In this document: piece by piece, positions 50,401-58,300 of the stretch | Position numbering within the stretch: the stretch's first letter is position 1 | Layout of the letters: every line of letters begins with the position of its first letter | DNA from: Nitrososphaerales archaeon | GTDB lineage: Archaea > Thermoproteota > Nitrososphaeria > Nitrososphaerales > Gagatemarchaeaceae | Length of the DNA: 64,000 nt | NCBI GenBank assembly: GCA_032906765.1 | Contig: JAJTZB010000001.1 | Span: 1-64,000 of the forward strand | Direction of reading: 5' to 3' | Translations under genes and position numbers: made by a program | Notes under the pieces: model-generated | Database searches by the model: none | What the model saw: only the letters and a program-made list of their open reading frames with translations | What the model was told of the DNA's origin: nothing

Positions 50401-50928
50401 CTATCTCAGTTGGACAGACTCGGCTTCGACCGGGGCCTTGGGCTCCTTCGACTCCCCAATCACCCATGGGCCGATCCAGGGGCAGATGTATGGACTGACC
50501 TCCCCGTCTATGGAGCACTTCGGCTCGTACTGGCAAACTATGCACGGCGCCTTCTCTATTGAGGCCATGTCCGTGGGGAAGCGGAGCGGGGTCAGCTTGT
50601 ACGTCCATCTTCCCTCCTCGAGGACCTTTACCCTCCCTATCAGGCCCCTCCGTTCGAGCCTAATTGCGAGCCTGGAGCCGTCCCTGCTAGTGAGGCCGAG
50701 CTCTTTCCAGATCTCGCTCTGAAGCACGCCGTCCTTGCCCCTCTCCACAACGAGTTTGTAGACCCTCGACGTCAGGTCCACGAGCTCCTCCTCGGTCCTC
50801 TCCACCGGCTGAGGCGGGGCCTTCTGCTTGACCTTCTCCTTCTTGGGGACCTGCTTCTTGACAGGCTTCGGGGCTGGCTTCCGGACAGGCTTCGCGCGGG
50901 GCTTGGCCTTCTTCACTGCCTTCGGCAT
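50401..50928 (-). CDS. Archaeal RPC34/TFIIE-like winged-helix protein with Cys cluster
   Basis: A 175-residue protein. A very basic Lys/Pro-rich N-terminal tail (~50 residues) leads into a winged helix, LVDLTSRVYKLVVERGKDGV and EIWKELGLTSRDGSRLAIRL. The C-terminal four-Cys cluster APCIVCQYEPKCSIDGEVSP followed by YICPWIG is like the iron-sulfur site of archaeal RPC34 orthologues known from Crenarchaeota and Thaumarchaeota. It probably acts in transcription initiation. Its ATG shares a base with the TFB stop (TAATG), so both are coupled. The Lys tail is longer than I would expect. Confidence 0.82.
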   Translation of the reverse strand: MPKAVKKAKPRAKPVRKPAPKPVKKQVPKKEKVKQKAPPQPVERTEEELVDLTSRVYKLVVERGKDGVLQSEIWKELGLTSRDGSRLAIRLERRGLIGRVKVLEEGRWTYKLTPLRFPTDMASIEKAPCIVCQYEPKCSIDGEVSPYICPWIGPWVIGESKEPKAPVEAESVQLR

Positions 50929-51875
50929 TATGAACCGAACTCCTGCCTGATGACGTAGTTGTCCAGAATCTCCCGACATCTGTTGCGGACCGTGACCTCG
51001 GTGACCTCTGCGAACTCGGCGACCTCGCGCTGTGGTAGGTGCTCTCCTATCATGACCGAGGAGAGGTAGACGTATGCCGCAGCCAGACCAGCGGGAGCCT
51101 TCCCGCTAGAGATCTTCGAGTCATTCGTCTTCCTGGAGAGGTTCAGCGCGAGGTGCTCGACCCTCGGGTCGATCTTGGCCATGTTGATGAGCTTGGAGAT
51201 GTACTTCTCGACCGAGGGCGGAGGCACATACTCCTTCTCGACCTCCTTCAGGACGAGCCTGAAGTACCGCGCAACGCTCCCCTTCTCCATGTTTGCAGCA
51301 CGAGCGACCTCCTTGAGGGTCCTGGACACCCCGCACTTCCTGCAAGCTAGGTAGACGGTCGCCGCCGTCATCCCTAGGATGGACTTGCTCTTCGCCACCT
51401 TCATCCTGACTGAGGTGCGGTAGATCTGAGCGGCAGTCTCGGCCACGTTGTCCGGGAGGTTGAGAGCGTCGCAGAGCTCGCTTATCTTCGAGAGCACGTT
51501 GGAGAGCCCCCTCTCCTCGCTGTTTATGGTTCGCGTGCGGCTCTGCCACTTCCGCATCTTCTCCACCGTGGCACGCATCGCAGGGTCCAGGTACTTCCCG
51601 TGAGAATCGCGCATCGACCTGCTGATCTCCGTGGAAAGGCCCATGTCGTGAAGCGCGAGTGTCGTGGGTGAGCCGACTCTAACCCGCTTGCTCTTCTCCT
51701 CAAGGTCAATCGCCTTCCATTCTGGGCCCTCGTCGGCCGGGGCCGATGTGACGTACCCGCACGTCGGGCAGACCCGCTCGCCCTTCTCCGTGTCGCCGAT
51801 GAGCGTGTTCCCGCAGACAGGGCAGTAGGTCCTGAAACCGTCTTCTCGTTTGCTCCAGAGGCTCAACTCGTTCAT
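50928..51875 (-). CDS. tfb: Transcription initiation factor TFB
   Basis: A ~315-residue TFIIB homologue that bridges TBP-DNA and RNA polymerase. The N-terminal zinc ribbon is YCPVCGNTLIGDTEKGERVC followed by PTCGYV. The B-reader/linker contains WKAIDLEEKSKRVRVGSPTT and HDMGLSTEI. Two cyclin folds follow, with KSKSILGMTAATVYLACRKC and SGKAPAGLAAAYVYLSSVMI. A C-terminal HTH (QREVAEFAEVTEVTVRNRCR) reads the BRE. The in-frame Met at 51878 is an alternative start. It is coupled to gar1 upstream and the RPC34-like gene downstream. Confidence 0.95.
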   Translation of the reverse strand: MNELSLWSKREDGFRTYCPVCGNTLIGDTEKGERVCPTCGYVTSAPADEGPEWKAIDLEEKSKRVRVGSPTTLALHDMGLSTEISRSMRDSHGKYLDPAMRATVEKMRKWQSRTRTINSEERGLSNVLSKISELCDALNLPDNVAETAAQIYRTSVRMKVAKSKSILGMTAATVYLACRKCGVSRTLKEVARAANMEKGSVARYFRLVLKEVEKEYVPPPSVEKYISKLINMAKIDPRVEHLALNLSRKTNDSKISSGKAPAGLAAAYVYLSSVMIGEHLPQREVAEFAEVTEVTVRNRCREILDNYVIRQEFGS

Positions 51876-52105
51876 CACTCCACGAAGGCTGGGTCTCCGT
51901 CCTTGCCGAGACGGCTCGTTGCAACGCTGACCGAAGCGTAAGGTGACCTCACAGGCCCGATTAGCTCTACGATTCTGCCCAGCTTCTTACCCTTGTTGTC
52001 CAGAATTGAAGTGCCCGGCTTGACTTCCCTCGAGAGGAGGACAATCAGCCGCCCACTCTTGGCTTGGTGAAGAATAACGCCAACTTGAAGCAAGGAATTC
52101 ATCAT
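51875..52105 (-). CDS. gar1: Gar1-like H/ACA RNP protein
   Basis: A 76-residue beta-barrel protein. LVLLSREVKPGTSI-type barrel strands are followed by GKKLGRIVELIGPVRSPYAS, the conserved Gar1/Naf1 core. It helps the Cbf5 complex make pseudouridines. The ATG at 52105 is preferred because a GTTTAAAGG box (about 52118-52126) lies just upstream; the open frame extends to 52135. It overlaps tfb. Confidence 0.85.
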   Translation of the reverse strand: MMNSLLQVGVILHQAKSGRLIVLLSREVKPGTSILDNKGKKLGRIVELIGPVRSPYASVSVATSRLGKDGDPAFVE

Positions 52106-52142
52106 GGCTATCTTCCCACCTTTAAACGTTCCCAAGGGTTGT

Positions 52143-52469
52143 CTACTTTTTCTGACCCGATCGCTGATGCCCCTGTTTTTTCAGGGCCTGACCCCTGACG
52201 ACAGAGAGCTCCTTCGCTATCTTCAGAACGAGACCATGTTTGGGCTTCGCCTTCTTGATTGAGACATAGCCCGACGCTCTTGAGGCCGAGGCCGGGAATG
52301 AAGCCTTCTGCGACGTGGGCTGGAGGTTGAGCCTCCTGCAGGCATCTTCGAGCTCCTCCAGAGTCGGTGCCCTGGTGGCCATGCTGAGCGGCACCCTTCT
52401 GCCGCCCGCCCTCTTCAGTTCCGAGTTGAAGTAGTCGAGCCAGATGACGTAACTCCCGTAGTCCTTCAT
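52143..52469 (-). CDS. srp19: Signal recognition particle protein SRP19
   Basis: A 108-residue RNA-binding protein that primes 7S RNA for SRP54. Family stretches are YVIWLDYFNSELKRAGGRRV, PLSMATRAPTLEELEDACRR and a basic C-terminus with KHGLVLKIAKELSVVRGQAL. It overlaps rps8e by 4 bp. Confidence 0.92.
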   Translation of the reverse strand: MKDYGSYVIWLDYFNSELKRAGGRRVPLSMATRAPTLEELEDACRRLNLQPTSQKASFPASASRASGYVSIKKAKPKHGLVLKIAKELSVVRGQALKKQGHQRSGQKK

Positions 52470-52852
52470 TTCTTCTTTGTCAGGACCGCGTTTACTACGC
52501 CGTCGTCTGTGGGCCTTGAAGTGATCTTCGCCTCGCCGGCCTCTGTCTCTATCACTGCACCCTTCGTAATCACGCCTCGCCTCCCGTAGTCTCGGTTGGC
52601 AGGGCTCTGCTTGACTCTGAGGATCTTTGACTTCGTTACCTTTCCAGTCGAGTCGGCGACGTTCGCCGTGTCTGCCGTGACCAAGCCCACGGAGACCCTC
52701 CCTCCCCTCGTCCTCGAAAGGCGTTTGGTCGTCGCCCCGACGAGCGGCTCTATGGCATAGCCGTCCCTCTCGAACGCGCGTCTGTCCCTGCTGGGAATGT
52801 ATCTTCCGCCCGTCGACTTCCTCTTTGCCAGGTTCTCCAAGGCCCGTGTCAT
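52466..52852 (-). CDS. rps8e: Small-subunit ribosomal protein S8e (eS8)
   Basis: A 128-residue archaeal S8e. Recognisable are LAKRKSTGGRYIPSRDRRAF, TKRLSRTRGG, NVADSTGKVTKSKILRVKQS and SPANRDYGRRGVITKGAVIE. It is the first gene of the rps8e-srp19 pair and probably of the longer run to rlmE. Its promoter lies just inside the insertion point of TnpB element 2. Confidence 0.95.
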   Translation of the reverse strand: MTRALENLAKRKSTGGRYIPSRDRRAFERDGYAIEPLVGATTKRLSRTRGGRVSVGLVTADTANVADSTGKVTKSKILRVKQSPANRDYGRRGVITKGAVIETEAGEAKITSRPTDDGVVNAVLTKKK

Positions 52853-52890
52853 CTCTATTGCGCCTTTAGGAGAATCGCCCCGCTTGGGGT

Positions 52891-52900
52891 GGTGTTAAGC
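52891..52900 (-). promoter_or_regulatory. TATA-like box of rps8e next to TnpB element 2
   Basis: GCTTAACACC on the minus strand lies ~44 nt before the rps8e ATG (52852). The element's target duplication starts 5 bp upstream, at 52905. Confidence 0.5.
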
Positions 52901-52912
52901 GTTTTGCTGAAG

Positions 52913-54143
52913 GGTTCTGTCCAGTCTTCGTTTGGTGGCGCTTAAATGGATCCGGGCGGATTCTGACTATGCGGTCAACCATCTCTGTCAAGTTCTGCTA
53001 TCGGCCCTCTGCCGACCTCTCCTCTCTTTTCGAGGACTTCCGCCTGATGTGCAACGACGCCATTGGAATCGCCCTCAAAGAGAACCCGAAGAATAGGTTT
53101 GGGCTCATCGAGTCGGCTTATCCCCGCCTGAAGGAATACGGCCTCCACACCCACTACATCCTCTCTGCCTGCGAGGTGGCCTACTCGGTCTATCGCAACA
53201 AGAATCGAAAATCCGACCCGTACATCGAGCAAGCGTTCATCAAGCTGGACAACCAGACCTACACTCTGAACCATCTTCTGCTGAGAATCCCAATCAGGCC
53301 AAGAGAATTCGTCCATCTCACGCTCCAAGGTTCCGACTATCACCTCTCCTTCATCGAAGAACCGACTCTCAAGAGGGGTTCTGTGACAATCACTGACCGC
53401 ACAATCAGTTTGGCCGTCTCGAAAGAGGTTGTCGCCATCGAGCCTCTGGGAAACGTCGGAATCGACGTGAACGAGAGAAACGTCACCGCGTCTGACACTC
53501 TCGGCAACACAAAGGTCTATGATACATCTCAGGTAGCGGAGGTCAGAGAGACCTACCGAGCTATCAAGGCGAAGATAGGCCACAGAACCAGACAGGACAG
53601 AAGGGTCGGCCAGAGACTCTACTCCAAATACGGCAAGCGCGAGAAGGACAGAACCATCCAAGCCCTCCACAGGGTCTCGAAGGCCATAGTCGAACACGCC
53701 CGGAATAACCGTCTTGGAATCAGGATGGAGAAGCTGAAAGGAATCAGGAAGCTGTATCGGAAAGGGAACGGTCAGGGAACATCATACAGAGGAAGGATGA
53801 ATTCATGGACTTTCCACGAAGTCCAGAGGCAAGTGGAATACAAGGCGGCATGGCTCGGCGTGCCCGTCTCCTACGTCAATCCGAGAGGCACGTCCCGAAA
53901 CTGTGCAAAATGTCACTCCCGCATGGAGTCGCTTGAGGACAGAAGGATGCTCTGCCCTTGCGGTCGGGTCTGGGATAGGGACGTGAACGCCTCAAGAAAC
54001 ATCATGATGGCCTGCGCGGTTCCGCAGGCTCGGTCACCAAAGGGAAGCAGTGAAGGGGAACGAGACGACGATGGCTCCAATCCTCAGAGCAGATTGGTGG
54101 AAGTCAGGTCTTCTTCTTGACCAAACGAAGACTGGACAGAACC
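52913..54143 (+). mobile_element. TnpB-only transposable element 2 with perfect 24-bp TIRs and 8-bp TSD
   Basis: The ends 52913-52936 and 54120-54143 are perfect 24-bp inverted repeats starting GGTTCTGTCCAGTC. Both are flanked by TGCTGAAG (52905-52912 and 54144-54151), an exact 8-bp duplication. The 1231-bp element encodes only TnpB. IS200/IS605 elements have neither inverted repeats nor duplications, whereas the IS6-like element at 7203 has both and shares the terminal GGTTCTGT (14 of the first 18 bases match its left end). A DDE transposase probably moves it in trans. Perfect repeats imply recent insertion. Confidence 0.92.
52969..54120 (+). CDS. tnpB: TnpB RNA-guided endonuclease, copy 2
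   Basis: A 383-residue TnpB related to the copy at 36768. RuvC motifs are VGIDVNERNVTASDT (Asp166), LGIRMEKLKGIRKLYRKG (Glu254) and WDRDVNASRNI (Asp336/338). The zinc finger CAKCHSRMES ... LCPCGRVW has a CxC second pair instead of CxxC. A CTTAAATGG TATA box (about 52941-52949) sits just inside the left inverted repeat, ~25 nt before the ATG, so the element brings its own promoter. The stop codon touches the right repeat, leaving almost no 3' non-coding DNA for a separate guide-RNA scaffold. Confidence 0.92.
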   Translation: MRSTISVKFCYRPSADLSSLFEDFRLMCNDAIGIALKENPKNRFGLIESAYPRLKEYGLHTHYILSACEVAYSVYRNKNRKSDPYIEQAFIKLDNQTYTLNHLLLRIPIRPREFVHLTLQGSDYHLSFIEEPTLKRGSVTITDRTISLAVSKEVVAIEPLGNVGIDVNERNVTASDTLGNTKVYDTSQVAEVRETYRAIKAKIGHRTRQDRRVGQRLYSKYGKREKDRTIQALHRVSKAIVEHARNNRLGIRMEKLKGIRKLYRKGNGQGTSYRGRMNSWTFHEVQRQVEYKAAWLGVPVSYVNPRGTSRNCAKCHSRMESLEDRRMLCPCGRVWDRDVNASRNIMMACAVPQARSPKGSSEGERDDDGSNPQSRLVEVRSSS

Positions 54144-54166
54144 TGCTGAAGAAATCTGGGCTGATC

Positions 54167-54706
54167 CTACCTTAGGGCCAGGTTCTTGGCTTCGAGCTGC
54201 TTCTTCATCGCTGCCAGGTCCGTGCTCAGCCCGAAGTAATCTGCAAACCTGGGCGTTGTCTTGTACACCTTGCTCCTGCCGACCCGTTCTCCGACTACGA
54301 AACCCACGTCTGCCAGCTCCCTGAGATGCTGGTAGACGTTCGAGGACCGCTTCAACACAAGCTCGCTCGTGTGGATCGGTTGGAAGTAGGCTATGAAGGA
54401 CAGAGTCCTAGTAGCCCCGAGAGTGAGCAATGGCCTGGTCGCGAACTTCCTGGCGACCTGGGTGTACTCAGCCTTCAGCTGCATCGCGAACCTCGGGCCA
54501 GAGTATTCGACCACCTCGACCGCCTTCAGGCTTCCGTTGACAGTCTTTGCTATCTCTCTCGCGACCATCACAGCCTTTCTCTGCGACGTCGTGCCAGCAA
54601 CCCTGGCCAGTTCCTCTGCGTCGAGGGGTCTTCCGGAAGCGTAGAGCGCGGCCTCCACCTTTGCCGTCATCTCCTTCGACGGCTGCTCTTCCTGGGTTTC
54701 ACTCAA
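54167..54706 (-). CDS. scpB: Segregation and condensation protein ScpB
   Basis: A 179-residue kleisin-associated protein with two winged helices: TAKVEAALYASGRPLDAEEL ... TRPLLTLGATRTLSFIAYFQ and SNVYQHLRELADVGFVVGER. It binds ScpA to complete the SMC-ScpAB ring for chromosome organisation. It overlaps scpA by 8 bp. The stop lies 16 bp from the duplicated target of TnpB element 2. Confidence 0.9.
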   Translation of the reverse strand: MSETQEEQPSKEMTAKVEAALYASGRPLDAEELARVAGTTSQRKAVMVAREIAKTVNGSLKAVEVVEYSGPRFAMQLKAEYTQVARKFATRPLLTLGATRTLSFIAYFQPIHTSELVLKRSSNVYQHLRELADVGFVVGERVGRSKVYKTTPRFADYFGLSTDLAAMKKQLEAKNLALR

Positions 54707-55361
54707 GCTGGCCCACCGAGACCACCATGGCGTCCTCGTCGGCCTCCCCCTGGTCGATTACGACCTCGCCTCTGTTCGCCGCGAAGAGGAGGAGGATGAA
54801 GACGCGAGCGGCGTCGATGGGCTTGAGTCCCTTTATGAGCTCGGAGAGCATTGTCCTGCCGGTGGCTCTGAGCCTGTCGGCCAGGATCTTGCGGAATTCC
54901 AGGAGAAGGGCCTGAAGCGAGATGACGTAGTTGTCGAAGTTGGGTGGAGGCAGGTCCCCCATCGGAAGCGGGTTCGCGGCGCCGCTCTCCTGGTCGATTA
55001 CGATCTGCTCCAGAAGGCGCGCGAGCTCGTCGAACAGCTCCTCGATGTTCGTCGAGTAAACCTCGTACCTGAACGGCATCACGATGAATTGTGGGGGCTC
55101 GGTAGCGTCAATCATTCTCCTCTGCGCCCGGAGGCGCTCGAAGAGGAAGAGGCTCTCCACCTTGAGGCGGTATATCGTTGCCGACGACAGGGCGGCGGTG
55201 CCCGCTGCCCTCATGTCGACTGTATCAGAGAAGGAAATCGCCTGGAGGAACAGGCCGAGGAGCTCTGATAGGTTGATCTCCCAAGGACTCTTGCGCTTTG
55301 CCAGCGACGGGTCGACCAGCATGTTGAGCGGCGGCCTGGACAGGAGCGCCTTGTCACCCAC
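54699..55361 (-). CDS. scpA: Segregation and condensation protein ScpA (kleisin)
   Basis: A 220-residue kleisin. The N-terminal SPWEINLSELLGLFLQAISF and AAGTAALSSATIYRLKVESL contact the SMC neck. The C-terminal winged helix is TMLSELIKGLKPIDAARVFI followed by LLLFAANRGEVVIDQGEAD. It joins the two SMC heads and recruits ScpB. It overlaps smc and scpB by 8 bp each. Confidence 0.9.
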   Translation of the reverse strand: MGDKALLSRPPLNMLVDPSLAKRKSPWEINLSELLGLFLQAISFSDTVDMRAAGTAALSSATIYRLKVESLFLFERLRAQRRMIDATEPPQFIVMPFRYEVYSTNIEELFDELARLLEQIVIDQESGAANPLPMGDLPPPNFDNYVISLQALLLEFRKILADRLRATGRTMLSELIKGLKPIDAARVFILLLFAANRGEVVIDQGEADEDAMVVSVGQLE

Positions 55362-58300
55362 TGCTTACCGGCACCTCCGCTGGCTTGTAATGGACCACTC
55401 TCGAAACCCCTCCCGCAGAATAGACACCGTATGTCATGTTGCTCTGGGCGACGAAGACGTCCCTCAGAGTGATGCCCACGATCTGGGCTTCTGATGCCCT
55501 GTCCTTCAGGAACTCTGCAAGGTTGCCCGAGTTGACGGCATCCAGCGCAGCGTCAATCTCGTCGAACATGTAGAAGGGGTGCGGCTGGACCTTCTGCATG
55601 GCGAGTATGAGGGACACACCCGAGATCGCCTTCTCGCCTCCGCTCAGCGACAGCGATTCCCTCGGGGGGTTGGTTCCGAACCTGGCCTTCAGCATCAGCC
55701 CACCTGTGAAGATCTCCTCGGGCCGCTCGAGCTCGAGCCAGGCCTCACCTGCTGTCAGTCTGCTGAAGATGTTCTTGAACTCGGCTGCCACCTTCTCGAA
55801 TGCACCAGCGAAGACTTTCTTCTTCTCCGCCTCGACGCTTTCGATGAATGAAATAATCGAGTTCCTTTCCTTCTCTAGGTCGTTGTGGCGGACCGAGAGG
55901 TTCTTGTAGCTCACGTACATGTCGGAGTACTGCCTGTCGGCGCCCCTGTTCACCGAGCTGACGACTTCCTTGTACTCCACCTCTAGGACCGATAGGAGCG
56001 ATTCGCTGTTCTCGAAGACCTCAGGTTCTGAAGCGTATCCCATCATCCCGAGGCTGCCCAGTAGTTCGGAGATCCTCTCCTGGGTGGACTCGGCCTGGCT
56101 CGCTAGCCCGAAGAGCTCCTTCTGGGTGGAGGCAACCGACTTCGAAATCGAGTCGCGCTCCTCCTTCAACCTCCTGATTTTGCCGTCGAACTCCTCAAGG
56201 ACTGGCTGGCTCCTCTTGGAGGACTCCAGCACCTTCTGGATCTTGTCGTCCAGTGTCCGCTTCTGTTCTGCAAGCTCCTTTATCCTCTTCGGGGTCTCCA
56301 TCACGAACTCGCTATTCGCGCGGAAGTCCTCGAGCGAGTTGTTCAGGTCGAGCTCGTTCTCTGCGAGTGCCCTCATGAGGACGTTCTCTAAGTTGTGCTT
56401 CTCCCTGGAGTGGTTGAAGTTCACGTCGGAGATCCTGTTCCGTAGGAGGTCGATGTCGGAGGTGAGCGACTGCTTGGATGCCTCCAGCTCGGCGACCATC
56501 GAGTCGAGGCCGAGCGACTGGACATCTGCCACCTGCTGCTGAAGGGAAGCGATTGCGCTCATAATCCCCGCTCTCTGTTCTGCGAGCGTCCCCAGCTTCG
56601 CCTTGATCCTCTCGACCGCCTTTGCCTGTTTCTGATACTCGGTGTTCAGGTTCCTGAAGTTGCCCCTGTAGCGGCTAGCCATCCTGTTGTAAGTGGCAGC
56701 CTCGGCCCTCAGGCTGGCGACCGAGACAGTCCTCTTCACCCTCTCCTTCGTGAGGGTAATCGAGTCTGACTCCATGCTCTGGAGTTCGGACTTCCGCCTT
56801 GCAATCGCTCCCTTTAGCTTCCCGACAGCGTCCTCTATCTCACTCATCCCCTCCATGTTGACCAGACCCTCCATCAGGTTCATGAGGACCTCCTGGTAGC
56901 CGAAGGTGAACGCCCTCCCCCCCGACTCGAAGGTTTCGCCGTCGAGTGTGACGGCCTTGACCCCTTCCGAGGCCATCATATAGCCGACAGCTTCGGATTC
57001 AACGAGCACCGAGTCTCCAGCCAGGAAGTTGACAAGTCCGGAGTAGCGCTCCTCGCACTTCATCGCGTCTGAGAGTGGACCGACGACGCCCGCAGACTTC
57101 TCCACTTCCACAGACCTGCATGACTCGACCTCGCTGAGCGGAATCACCGAGAAGATCTTTGCCTCCAGCGTCTTCGCCGCCTTGATGAGCTGTGTCATCG
57201 ACCGCAGGTCCTCGACTATGAAGGCGCCCATCCACTTGCCCATCACCGCGTTCACCGCCTTGGAGTAGACTGGAGGGTAACTGACCAGCTGACTGAGCCT
57301 CCCTACGTAGCCCGGGACTCCACCGCTGGCGCAAAAGTCCTGAAGCTTTGTCTGGCCGAGCCTCTCGCCGGCAAGGCTTTCCGACACCTGACGGAAGGCT
57401 TCCTCCTTCGATACCTCCGCCATGGCCTTCTCCAGAATCCTTGATGCCTCTTCTATTGAAGCGAGGAGCCTCGCACGCGTCTGGCTAACCCCAGAGATGT
57501 CGGTCTCGATCGCGTCGAGTTCTTTGTTTGAGCTCTCGAAGTGTTCGGAGAGTTCCTTCAAGCTCCGCTCGAACTGTTGCAGAACGCCGGATGTGCTGTC
57601 GACCCTCTCCTTCAGTTCGGCCAGCCTCTTCTCCTCCGGTCCGATGCTCGCGCTGAAAGCGTTGATTGAACCGTCGACGGCGCTCATCCTGTCCTTCAGT
57701 TCTGATATCCTGGTCTGCGCACGGGCGGTGACCTTTCCCTTCCTCTCAATTGTTCCGCGGAGCGTCTCAGCAGCAGAGAAGAGATCATCGAGCCTGCACT
57801 TCAGTTCCAAGTGCTTCGCGTCGAGCCTCTCGAGCTCGGCTTCGAGTTGCCTCGCCGACGCTCTGCTCGCGCTCACGTCCTTCTGTTTTGCAGAGACGGT
57901 TTCCTTGAGCTGCGGAATCTGTTCCTGCTCCAACATCCTTACATTCTCCTCGGCCTCCTTCATTCCCGATTCGAGCCCGGCCAGCTCGTTCCTCACGTCT
58001 GTCAGCTGGAACTGCAACTCCAGCTGGCTCGAACCCCCGCCCTGGACGACGTCGGCGATGAACTTGTTCTTCTCCGCCTCGACCTGGGCTATCCTTGTCT
58101 CGAACGATGTGAACCTTCCGCTGAGGTCGGCCAGCTTTGCGTTCATCTCCTGCTCCTGAGCTTTGAGTGACGAGAACCTCTCCCTGAAGTCGTTCATCTT
58201 CCTCGATGTTTGCACGGCCCTGAGCCAGTTAATCTGCGACTCGAGCTGGTTGAACCTAATCATGTCGTTCCTCTGCGACTCGAACGACTCCAGTGTGCTC

